Source: Lantana camara
Taxonomy: Eukaryota > Streptophyta > Magnoliopsida > Lamiales > Verbenaceae
DNA: 64,000 nt
Assembly (NCBI GenBank): GCA_037501455.1
Contig: CM074863.1
Coordinates: forward strand, 61,237,501-61,301,500
Direction: 5' to 3'
In this document: in pieces, positions 44,286-54,180 of the stretch
Numbering within the stretch: position 1 is the first letter of the stretch
Layout of the letters: every line of letters starts with the position of its first letter
Position numbers and translations under genes: made by a program
Notes under the pieces: model-generated
The model's database searches: none
The model's input: the letters and a program-made list of their open reading frames with translations, nothing else
Told to the model about the DNA's origin: nothing

Positions 44286-44825
44286 CAATATTGCAGTATA
44301 AAATACATAGGTCAATTCAAATGAGAATCCCATGAAAGAGAGAAGTAGCCAAATAGGTGGTATAACATGAGACTTCAATTTGTATCAACCTAGTTCGAAT
44401 CCGTTTCAATCCAAATATATTTAAATCCCATTATTTTTCTCTGTTTTTTCCAATCCCACATAATTATGCCTATTTTGTACCTTACAATAGTGTTACCTTG
44501 TCATGCTTCCACTTCACATACATAATTATAGTTTGCTGTAGAGTGGACATACTTTAAAGTGATAGCAAATCCAAAATAAAGAAATAAAGAAAAAAAATAA
44601 AAGAATAACCCAATGATAAATGAAAGGTCAATGAATAAGCAAAAATGAGTGTTCTGTCGCTTACTATAAGCTTCGTTGTGATTGTGCAATTATAGTTGTA
44701 CTTAGTGTAGTGGCTGCTTTATCAATATTCTAAAACGGCTATTAAAATGTCAAAGATAAAATTCATTGTTTTTTTTAGGCAAAAGATAAAATTCCTTGTA
44801 AATGTCCATCTATTACTGAAGAAAC

Positions 44826-44962
44826 TCTTACCAAGCATGTTATACTGTAATTCGAGAAATTACTAAATATCGATGCAATCAAGAAATAACAATTCTTACC
44901 AAGAATGTTATACTATAATTCAAGAAATTACTAAATGTCGATGCAATCAAGAAATAACAATT
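44826..44962. repeat. Tandem duplication of about 68 bp in the Helitron
   Basis: Two adjacent copies (44826-44893, 44894-44962) beginning TCTTACCAAG and ending AAATAACAATT, with about four mismatches. Confidence 0.9.
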
Positions 44963-45035
44963 ATAATAGATTAACTGTATTGTATACACTTTCCAAAGAA
45001 CAGAAATTTATAACAAAAATTGAAAATATGAACCT

Positions 45036-45109
45036 GTTCAGCAAGAGATCTAGCTACCCAATTTGAGTAGGTTGCCGAAAGAAATGTAAACATTGTTGGT
45101 TGTCCCTAT
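45036..45109 (-). pseudogene. Captured exon-like segment in the Helitron
   Basis: On the minus strand, an acceptor-like CTATAG precedes an open 74-base segment (GQPTMFTFLSATYSNWVARS, then LAEQ) that ends at CAG/GTTCAT, a donor-like site. The codon-like sense sequence bounded by splice-like sites in AT-rich DNA looks like an exon of a host gene. I do not recognise the protein. Confidence 0.45.
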
Positions 45110-45742
45110 AGCTATCAAAAACAAAAACCACATTTATTTATGAGCAAATAAAAAAGGAATTACTATTTCACAAACACCAAACTTGTTTTAGACATAACAT
45201 CAAACAACTCAATGAAGAAGAAAAAAATTTTGTTTCATTATTTATTGATTGTGGTAATGAAATAGTAAAAAGTCAGCTCATTCTTGGAACGCAACTATGC
45301 AAATTTTGAGTTGGTTGGTTATATAAGATATTATGGACTTTTACTCTGCGTTGATCTAATCTCCATATCAACTAATCTTCATATGAGAACTACACCATTA
45401 GTCCATAACTACTTTTTTACTGAGTGATCTACTTTGCATTTTCCCATTAGCAAATCATGAATTAGATTTCAAATTAATGTGGAAAAAAACACAAAATAAT
45501 GTATAATTTGAGGACTAAAAGCAGTATCAAAGAGGAAATATGATAACAGTGAAAGAAAAACATATGAAATATATAAATTATTTAATATACGAAATCAACC
45601 ATTAAAGAAAAAACAGTGGAAGAACAAACAATTTTCGCATTTGAACGTCATACAAATGAATACAGCACAATAATCAAATGACTTCAAATAATTTCCTCAT
45701 CTTCCTCAAAACTAACCAAGAAGCAAACAAAAAATAGAAAAT

Positions 45743-45937
45743 TCACAAATGAAAATAAAAGTGCAAATTAGTTGAACCCACCGCTAGCCTCCACCAGGTG
45801 AAGCGCAATCGATTTATATCGCGGTCCATTCCGCCGAAAAATAACCCGCGATGGTGCGCCGTGAAATGGGGCTTCTGGGCCCTCTCAGAGATTTGGCTTC
45901 TTGAAATTGGACGAAAAGAATAGAGGGAGTTTCTCAT
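45743..45937 (-). pseudogene. Possible first-exon fragment near the Helitron 5' end
   Basis: A GC-richer island with a 64-codon open frame on the minus strand (MRNSLYSFRPISRSQIS, FGGMDRDINRLRF). It differs in base composition from the AT-rich Helitron around it and lies upstream of the exon-like segments in the same direction. No family recognised; could be a captured 5' exon or untranslated region. Confidence 0.3.
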
Positions 45938-46260
45938 GAAGTTGGATAAACTTTAACTTGATTCTAGGAGGGTTGGAGATCGTGTTATTCATCTTACATG
46001 TTATTTTACCATTAAAACCTCAACTGAAAGATTAATTGAAAATGGGTAAAGGGGCATTTTGGAGCATTCATTAATTTGGTGTGAGAACTGCTCAATTTTT
46101 AAATAAAATCTCTATTTTATCCTTAGAGAATCTCAAATTTACCTTTAATTTTACAATTCTACGCGATTTGTATGATTAAGTAAAAGGATAAATTTGTAAT
46201 TTACAAAAAATAACTCCCATTTGTGAGTGAAAATGGGGTTTCTTTTTATAATAGTATAGA

Positions 46261-46557
46261 TGACGAAATACACATTATTAAGAGATTAACTAAAAATAAA
46301 AATTATAATTATAATAAATAATTAATTAGGTAATTAAATAATTTAAACACGTAATTAGGGAGCACACAAGTTATTCATGCGAGGGGTTCAAGTATTCGTA
46401 TCAATTCCAATTCAAATATTTCATATATCTCAATTAATCACATATTTAACAATTAAATAACGAAATTTAAATATAGAAAACACTTATAGCTAATTAATTC
46501 ACGCAAATTAATAAACACATACGTCATACTAGAATACGAAAAAGTTGGGGCGTTACA
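46261..46557 (-). repeat. Element K LTR, 5' terminal piece
   Basis: Starts TGTAACGCCCC on the minus strand at 46557, just after the polypurine tract, and is AT-rich. It continues after the Helitron at 40912. Confidence 0.8.
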
Positions 46558-48036
46558 ATCAATCCCCCTTAAAAGAATCCATCCTCGGATTCACTAATCG
46601 ACCGAACAAACAAGGAGAGATTCCCCGTCTCTCACAAGCAACAAGGAGAGAGCCCGGTCTCTCGAGCAACAATGAGAGAACCCTGTCTCTCGCAAGCAAA
46701 GAGAGCACCCCGTCTCTCGTACAACAATAAAGCAAGGAAATCTCCAATACTCCCGAGCAACATAACGCGAAACAATAATTAAAGTCACGTAAGATACACG
46801 CGAAACAATAATTAAAGTCATGTAAGATACCGAAAGCAGGTAATAGATATCATCCACGTTGATTATCAATTACTCCAAGTAATTTAACACGATAAGGAAT
46901 CAAAGCACATAGCATAAAAATTATTGAAATTAAATTTGCATAGATGCATGTATCATGGATGCTTCATGTACCATTCACGGTAGTTGCATAATTTAGAATT
47001 GTGAGTTTTGTTGTCCAATGCATGATCTGCCCCGAAAGTGAGCTCAGTGCTTGACTTGTCTTTAAGCTCTTCAGGGTACCCCGGTGAAGCAATAATAGAT
47101 CCTCTAAGGATTTTATTCTTTATGCCCTTCTGACTTGTACTGCTTGTAATCTTCTTCTTTAGTCCTTCATCAATCCCTATGAGTTTCCTTCAGTCAGACC
47201 AACTCTTTAAACAACTGAGCTTTGATCCCCCGTATACTATTAGATCATCCGTCCCGAAATCAAATCCAAAGCTATTTTCTTTACCTACATCAAAGCCTAA
47301 CATACCATCGAAGATAACTACCCTTGGCATCCTTAAAAGTTCATTCCCGACCTTAATATATATGTCACATAAATCTTTTCCTAGCTTCCGTTCAATTTAC
47401 CCTTTTCACTCTCTTTAAACCTTTAAGGTGAAATTTGGTATTCGGCCCCTACAGTTCTTTAATCGAAGGTAGGATGTTCTTGATGATTCTTGAAGTTTGA
47501 TTTAAATTTCTCAATGTTTATCCTTGCCAATTTTGTCTCTTCTTAAATCTCTTTCCAAACTCGTTGAACCAAGCTTTATTGACAGCATCCCTTTCTATGA
47601 TAACTTGAATTGGTTCCCTCGTGACAACTCAACTTAGGAGTTTCCCTAAACTCCTTCATAACTCCTTTATCTCCAAATCGAACTTACATACGCAGAAAGA
47701 TTCAACGAGCTATCTTCTCTATTCCCCGTGAAAATCTTCAACCCGAATTTAGTGGCCTAGCTCTCATTTTAATGGTCAACCCTTAAAGTCGTCTTATTCA
47801 TCTCCGCTCACCACCATAAAATTCCCAGATCTTCCCTAATTACATTTCCGTTATTTCTACTAATTATTTCTTTGGTCACGACCTCAAGTTTCAAATTTGC
47901 CTCTTGGTCATGCTCTCCCTCTTAAAATTTCTGTTGTGACACATTGAACTCCATTGATCCTTCTTTCATCGAACTTCTTGTTGGAAAATTTTCATTAGGG
48001 GGGGGGGGGAATTTTAATGAACATAGCAACCCAAAG
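46558..48036 (-). mobile_element. Element K internal region
   Basis: On the minus strand the order near the 3' end is the conserved box (46981-46954), hairpin array, GAATCC/GGATTC stem-loop with GAGGAT in the loop (46592-46575) and purine tract AAGGGGGA. Bases 46558-47090 match 3285-3769. The part above 47100 is stop-rich in all frames with no recognised domain. It contains a G12 run (47998-48009) and ends where element H begins. Confidence 0.7.
46615..46718 (-). repeat. Hairpin array, four units (element K)
   Basis: Inverse of the array at 3608-3711: units at 46615-46633, 46646-46663, 46674-46691 and 46701-46718, each GAGAG...CTCTC with a C-rich loop on this strand. Confidence 0.9.
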
Positions 48037-51000
48037 TGTGACACCCCGACTCCGCGACCGTATAGGTATGACGTATGTGCACAATTTAAATTATTTTAAT
48101 TTCATATTTAATTGATGCATTTAATTTAATTGTATTTTATTATTTGAATTTATATGAAATATTTGAATTGTATGTCAAAATTTGCCTCAAGTGATTTATG
48201 ATATGAATTTTATGAATTTATAATATGTGAATTTAATTCCTGAACAAGGTAATTTCGTAAATTATGTGATTTATATGAGTTAATGACTTAATTGTGCGAT
48301 TTTATTTATTTTTGGACTTCATTGAAAATTTAAAAGTTTTGGACCTAATTGAAAAATAGCCTTTTTAATAAAATTTTATTATTTTTAATTCGTATAAATT
48401 AGTATTTTATTTTTATTTATTTATTTTATTTGAATTTTTATTATTCAAATGATATGGCTATTTGTTGAATTGAGATGCGTTCATGTTCTATTTGAGATCG
48501 AAATTTCGTGTCATTTTAATATGTTGGAGTTTTATGAGTCGTGAACTTGAATACGTGTGAATACGTGCTCGTTACATGTTTTCGGATTTATTTGTCGGGT
48601 TTTCGGGAGTTGTTTTCGTTGGGTGACCTAAAGGGGGCTAAGGTGTACTTAGCGCACCTTGGGTTCCGGGTAGTGTAATTTGAGCTTGGGAATCCGGATT
48701 CAAATTTTGTCACCTCTGTTGAACTCGTTTCGATGATTCGAGTGCAATGGAATAGGCCTTATAATTTTTCGAACTCGTTTGATACCCTGAAATCAGCCCG
48801 TAACTTTGTCTCGCGCTCATATGGCCACCTTTCACTAATTTGCACATAAGTCCCTCAATTCTTGGCCAATTGCCCTCAAACCTGGACCCACATCTCACTA
48901 ACTCAACCCTTTATCACCCCATATTCCTTCCACTTCCTTTCATACGTAGGAGAAAGGAGAGATATCAGATTTTTGCAGCAGCAATAACCATTCCCGTCAC
49001 TATTCACCCATTGAAGAGATTGAGCTCTAATCTTCTTTTTCCTTCACCATCTTCAAAGGGTAAGCTTGTATTTGAAATGTACATGATTAAGTGGTCATTT
49101 GAATCTAAGAAAATCTCATTTTCATCCATGTTTGATATAGTTTTGGCTCAAGACATGAATAGTTAGGTTTTCATTCCATTTTTTAATTCCATTACATTCC
49201 TTGGTGTTTGGATTGAATTGGAGTTGGAATATTGATCAATTATGCTTCATTTATTGTTGATTATACCTGACTTGGGTGGTAGTTGTGAGATGAGTGAGAT
49301 ACCATTAATGTACTTGAGTTTTTGTTGAGATATATGCATGAATTGGTGCCATTTCCTTACCTTAGCCACTGCTGTTCGTTTCCAGCCTATTTGAGGTAGT
49401 TGTTGTGTTGATTTGCTGCTGATTTTGATGCCTTTATATGTCTCCTTGAGTTGGTAATTGGATTGGTAGGGAAGCAAGGCTGAACAGGGGTGTTTTCCGC
49501 CATTTTTTCGCGACTGAACCGTCTCCCCGGCCGGGGAGATTTTTCTCAAGAAAGTACCCGGCCGGGTACGTGCTATGCAGAAAGTTTCTGCATCAATTAT
49601 ACCCGGGAGGGTACTTTTATAAAGAAAATCTCCCCTGGGCGGGGAGATGAATTGCAGCTGGAATGTTTTAACTATTTTCCTAACTTTGCATGATTCCTTA
49701 CGTGAGCTTGGCATGTTGTTTCATTTGTTTTCCTTACATTGCATGGTAGTTAACGTGATTTAATGCATAGCATGATTAGGTTGAACTTTGCATGGTTTGT
49801 GTAATATTAATTATGACTTTAAGTATTTGTTTTATGGCTGCCATACGTGTATATATATATATTTATGTACTATACATTATATATGTATATATATTTATAT
49901 ATATATTAAGATATATATATTTATGTAATTTGAAATTTAAATGATTTAAATTGAGGCTTTAAATTAAATGTGATCCTATGGTTTTATATGAATTCTTATG
50001 TATGAAATGCGTAATATAAATGTGATTTTATGATTTAAATTATTTGTTATATTTTAGGAATTACGTTTATGAATTTATTTGATACGGTTCGTACGTGTTT
50101 TGAATTTAAATGACCTAAATGATACATTCTTGAATTTCATATGCATTCATTTCATACATATGCATTTCCAAGCGTCTAAGTGGTACATATTTGAGTCTAA
50201 GTCTCGGGTCTTGCGTTCTTTTGTTTCAGAGCCTCTTCAGGAAGTTAACGAGCCCGAGGTTTAGGTGTCCGGTTGCTCCTTTTGTTCGGTTTTCACTCCG
50301 TTTCCACTTCAAGTTGAGGGTTAGGATCTTTTCTTGTAGATAAGCGACCTATGGCCTTTATGTTATTGATTTCCTATCCCGCATGTGGCTATATATGTAT
50401 TATATGGATAAATACGAATCCTTATGATACGTTTATGATTTTATGAATCCCCTTTACGAATTTATGAAAATGGTATAAGTATGGGCATATATGAGCTTAT
50501 GATTTTGAATCCCTTGTACGTTTCCTTTATGGTTCAACGAGTTGTGCCCTGAAAGAAGGGTTGTTGGTATGTTTCTTATGAATCCGGGCCTAGGGATTCT
50601 GGGTAAGGATGCCCGGGACGGCAAGGGCCGTCGGGTTAAGCCTGTGCATATCCCATTTGAGGTGGTGGCGTGCAACTCTTAGAAGTTGAGAAGGCGCTAT
50701 TACCTTAAGCCCTCGGTGAATAACCGGAGAAGGCATATCGTGGGTTAGCTACCCCGTATGTATATAGAATCCATATGGCTAGAGAGGGTTTGATTCCAGA
50801 TCACCAAGGTGTTGAGTTATGAATTTATGAATTCTTATGTATTTAAGTTTTGTATGAGGAGTTGAGGAGGTCCGTACTCGCCGAACGTTTATGTTTCCTT
50901 TTATGCTTTTGGTGGTTGTGAAACGAGTTAGGATTTCCTTTGTACTATATGTATGTTTTTAAAAATAATTTGGTATGTAAAACCCTAGCTCGGTTCATGA

Positions 51001-51521
51001 TCGACCCCTTTTGATTTTATGCTATGCTCTATATGTATTTATGGTGTGGGTGTGCGTTAGCCCCCCTCACTCAGTCAAGTTTTGACTGACCCCTTCCTTT
51101 TAACACTTTAGTTGCAGGTTGCTTGAGCTAGGCGGGGAAGTGCGTCGGTCGAGTCGTACTTTCGGGTTTAGGTCGAGTCGGCATATTTACCTGTTGCATT
51201 TTGATTACTTTTATGAATTGTTTTGAATCCTAAATATGTATTCGGAGATTTATGTATACGCTTGACCTATTTGTGGGCCGTCAGGCCATTGTATATGATG
51301 TAAATGTTAGTATAGAGCTCTTTTCGATCCTTATGTTATTGCTTCCGCATTCTTATTTGTTTGTTTTGCGCACTCTGTTTGAGTTCTAGCCCCGCTTAGC
51401 CTAGTGTGTGAGTGTAGGTTCCCGTTCGGTTAGACTTGGGCTCATGTATGCAAATCCATTTCATATGTGGGTTCGGGTTTAAGTGTGGGGGATGTGGTAG
51501 CCCACCGTTCCGGGCGCTACA
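48037..51521 (+). repeat. Element H 5' LTR
   Basis: 3485 bp, TGTGACACCCC to GCGCTACA. Leader-like segment with GGAGAAAGGAGAG, donor-like AAAGG/GTAAGC at 49059/49060, palindrome cluster 49522-49648, AT-rich middle with TATATA runs (49850-49915), CTCAGTCAAGTTTTGACTGA hairpin (51069-51088), acceptor-like GTTGCAG/G at 51116-51117, GAGCTAGGCGGG and the terminal module. Primer site-like TGTATCAGAGC follows at 51530-51540, lacking one G. Confidence 0.9.
49522..49648. repeat. Palindrome cluster with two arm types in A-B-B-A order (H)
   Basis: TCTCCCCGGCCGGGGAGA (49522-49539, perfect), GTACCCGGCCGGGTAC (49554-49569, perfect), TACCCGGGAGGGTA (49600-49613) and a TCTCCCC...GGGGAGA unit with centre TGGGC (49629-49647). 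Confidence 0.95.
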
Positions 51522-51529
51522 TCTTAAAG

Positions 51530-51540
51530 TGTATCAGAGC
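51530..51540 (+). other. Primer binding site, tRNA-Met, one base short (H)
   Basis: TGTATCAGAGC eight bases after the LTR end; the canonical site has an additional G. A single deletion in a decayed element. Confidence 0.8.
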
Positions 51541-51714
51541 TCTCGGTTGCAAAACCGGAGCTCTAGTGTCGAGTTAGTTTGTCTAGGTCGTTCGGATTAG
51601 GATAATGTGGTTATTTGCATTTATGTTCCTCATTTACTTGAATTTCTATGAATTGTGCACATGATCGTGTACTAACCGCACGCATGTATATTGGAATTCT
51701 TTAGATTTTGTAGG

Positions 51715-52785
51715 ATACCTCCGAGAAGAGATCATCACCGTGACAGGTCTCCGGGCCGTAGATATCACAGGGATCATTCCCCACAACCCGAGAACAACAT
51801 GGAACCTGAGGGATTTATGGCGAGATTATGTGCATATTTGGATACTCAGTATCGCCAGAATACACCTCCGGTTGTCAATCAAGAAGGAGGGCAAGTCACT
51901 CACATTCTACGGGAGTTCAGGAATCAGGACCCCCCCAAGTTTGAAGGTGGGAACGATATTCAAGCCGAGGAGTGGCTAATCCAAATAGGGAGAATTTGGG
52001 AGTTGATACCGTGTGAATCAGTTGAGAAGGCAAGGTGCACCCTCACAATGGTGCAAGGCCAGGCTTACAGTTGGTGGACTAGCATCCGAGCCCGTTTGGA
52101 TGCCGCCGGTGATGAGACTAATTGGGAGACATTTACTCAGGAGTTTCGCAACAAGTACATTCCAATCGCCTCTAGGGACCGAAGACTCCAAAAGTTCATG
52201 GGCTTGAAACAAGGTGAGAAGACGGTCACCGAATACATTGATGAGTTCGACCGTTTGTCAAGATATGCTCCCAACATTGCCAATGATGACCGCCACAAGG
52301 CTTTGAAGTTCTTTCGAGGTTTAAGAGAAGATATGAAGGATGCACTAGAAGCGGTTGATACCGACACTTGGGCATTAGTCACCGAGAAGGCCTTGAAGGT
52401 AGAGGATCGAGTGGTAGCTAGGAGGAGGAGGACTTCTCATACCATACAGGGTTCTAGCTCGGGAGGTCAGAACAAATATGGAAAGAGGCCATCCTACCAA
52501 GCTTTTGTACCGGCAAAGCCTCAAAACAAGCAATTCAAGCCTACAGGACAAAAAGTTCAAACTCTAACATTACCGACACCACCTCAAGTCCAATGCAAAT
52601 ATTGCAAGGGTAATCATCTCGTTGAAAATTGTTTCAAACTTCACAAGAGGTGCTACGATTGTGGTTTGCCGGATCACATGCTTAATCAATGCCCGAACAA
52701 AAGGCCAGGACAGGCAGTGGGGAACAATCAGAGGCCCGCAATTCAGGTTAGACCTTATGCACTCGGGGCCGAGGAAGAGGAAGCT
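51715..52785 (+). pseudogene. gag: Gag of Tekay-type element H (start codon lost)
   Basis: Capsid/nucleocapsid protein. Sense begins at ATA (51715-51717) directly after acceptor-like TTTTGTAG/G; the residues following (PPRRDHHRDRSPGRR) and the position match the ATG of T1 and C, so ATG has probably become ATA. The first ATG in frame is at 51799. The capsid domain spans roughly residues 70-200 (FEGGNDIQAEEWL, YSWWTSIRARL, FTQEFRNKYIP, YIDEFDRLSRYAP). Two knuckles follow: CKYCKGNHLVENC (from residue 294), one residue shorter than usual, and a canonical CYDCGLPDHMLNQC (from residue 313). The frame stays open into protease, so gag and pol were one polyprotein. Confidence 0.9.
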
Positions 52786-53120
52786 GCAGATCTTGATCCT
52801 AATGCCGTGATTAAAGGTACCGTAAGCATTCATGGCACTACATTTCATGCATTGTTCTATCCCGGGGCATCTCATTCCTTTATTTCTCGGGATCTTGCTT
52901 CTTCCTTGTGTTTTCCTGTTACCCTCTGTGCGCATGATTATGTGGTTAGTTCGCCTCTTGGCGGTAGTCTTGTTACTTGCAGGATTTATCGGGGTTGTCC
53001 AGTGAGTTTTGAAGACAGGGTTTTTCTTGCCGATTTGATTGAGATGCTGATGTAGAGATATGATGTAATCCTCGGAATGGATTGGTTGTCTGAACATGGG
53101 GCTCAGATGGATTGTCGGGA
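52786..53120 (+). pseudogene. pol: Protease region of H (active site altered, stop codon)
   Basis: Aspartic protease of the gypsy polyprotein, following gag in frame. IKGTVSIHGTTFHALF is the usual beginning, but the active-site D-S-G is Y-P-G (52858-52866), followed by normal ASHSFIS. A TAG at 53053-53055 lies just before RYDVILGMDWL, where the family usually has a sense codon; CAG to TAG is the likely change. Without the catalytic Asp it cannot cleave. Confidence 0.9.
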
Positions 53121-53289
53121 GAAGAAAGTTTCTTTTGGTTCAGTGGTGTTTAAGGGCGAGAAGGTGAAGTCAAGCCCGTTTATTTCTTTCGTTAGGGCGA
53201 GTAAACTGGTCCAGGACGGTGCGACAGGTTTCGTGGCCTATCTTTTGAATAGACCGAAGGATCAGGCCAAACTTGAGGAGACGGAGGTC

Positions 53290-54180
53290 ATACGAGAGTA
53301 CATTGATGTATTCCCTGAGACATTAGGTTCTTTGCCACCCGATAGGGACATCGAGTTCGTAATCGACCTTCATCCCGGAGCAGAGCCTTTTTCAAAGACT
53401 CCCTACAGAATGGCTCCTGCAGAGTTAAAGGAGTTAAAGGCGCAACTTGATGAGCTTCTAGCTTGTGGGTACATTCGTCCGAGCATTTCTCCGTGGGGTG
53501 TTCCCCGTTCTGTTTGTAAAGAAGAAAGATGGAACGCTACGAATGTGTATATATTATCGTGAGCTGAATCGGTTGACCGTGAAGAACAAATACCCTTTGC
53601 CTCACATCGAGGAGTTATTCGATATTCTACAAGGCTCCAAAGTCTACTCCAAGTTAGATTTGAGGCAGGGTTACTATCAGCTGCGAATTAGGGAGGAGGA
53701 TATTCCGAAGACTGGTTTTACTACTCGTTATGGGCACTTTGAATTCGTTGTCATGCCGTTTGGTTTAACTAACGCTCCAGCCGTATTTATGGATATGATG
53801 CACAGAGTGTTCAGGCGATTTCTTGACAAGTTCGTGGTGATATTTATAGAGGACATTCTGGTGTATTCAAGGTCGGCTGAAGAGCATGCACAACATTTAC
53901 GGATCATTTTGGAAACTTTGAGGGAACCTAAGTTGTATGCAAAGTTCAGTAAGTGCGAATTGTGGATCGACCGAGTTATGTTTTTGGGTCATATAATTTC
54001 TGGTAGTGGGATTGAGATTGATCCATCTAAGGTTGAGTCCGTGCTTCGTTGGAAGAGACCGAAAAATGCCTTAGAGATTAGAAGCTTTTTGGGGTTGGCC
54101 GGCTATTACCGCAGATTTGTTAAGGATTTCTCTAAAATCGCCGTCCCGTTGACTCGCTTAACTAAAAAGGAAGTGAAATT
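53290..54180 (+). pseudogene. pol: Reverse transcriptase of H (frameshift, catalytic change)
   Basis: RNA-dependent DNA polymerase. N-terminal part: VFPETLGSLPPDRDIEFVID and YRMAPAELKELKAQL, in the gag frame up to 53500. An extra C in the run 53503-53506 shifts the frame; the rest continues in the next frame: [31 protein letters not shown] (first catalytic Asp kept), [10 protein letters not shown], then [10 protein letters not shown] where F-I-D-D is expected, so one of the two polymerase Asp residues is Glu (53849-53851). The D of CIDYRELN is Tyr. C-terminal [14 protein letters not shown] and the thumb/connection ([16 protein letters not shown]) are normal. Inactive. Confidence 0.95.

Larger units (their letters stand above)
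40913..46260 (-). mobile_element. Helitron, non-autonomous, 5.35 kb
   Basis: On the minus strand it begins TCTATACTATTATAAA at 46260, a typical plant Helitron 5' end, and finishes with a GC-rich segment (GCGTGGGGACCGCGTGCGGG) and CTAG at 40916-40913. It sits between A (complement of 46261) and T (complement of 40912), the usual A/T target, with no target duplication, and K LTR sequence resumes on both sides. The 3' hairpin is weak (about five pairs). No Rep/helicase gene is present. It carries a LINE fragment, exon-like segments and local duplications, consistent with captured host DNA. Stretches 42200-43480 and 45120-45740 are AT-rich, intron-like, without a clear gene. Confidence 0.75.
24451..48036 (-). 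mobile_element. Element K: minus-strand non-autonomous element, heavily nested
   Basis: On the minus strand the internal region (48036 to 46558) is followed by a 3' LTR that starts TGTAACGCCCC at 46557 and ends GGTGCTACA at 24451. The LTR lies in three pieces, 46557-46261, 40912-39228 and 25931-24451, totalling about 3463 bp, a normal LTR length here. The gaps are the Helitron (40913-46260) and element F (25932-39227). The break at 25931/39228 is supported by the continuous homologue at 16690-16770. The 5' LTR is absent; element H begins at 48037. Confidence 0.7.
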
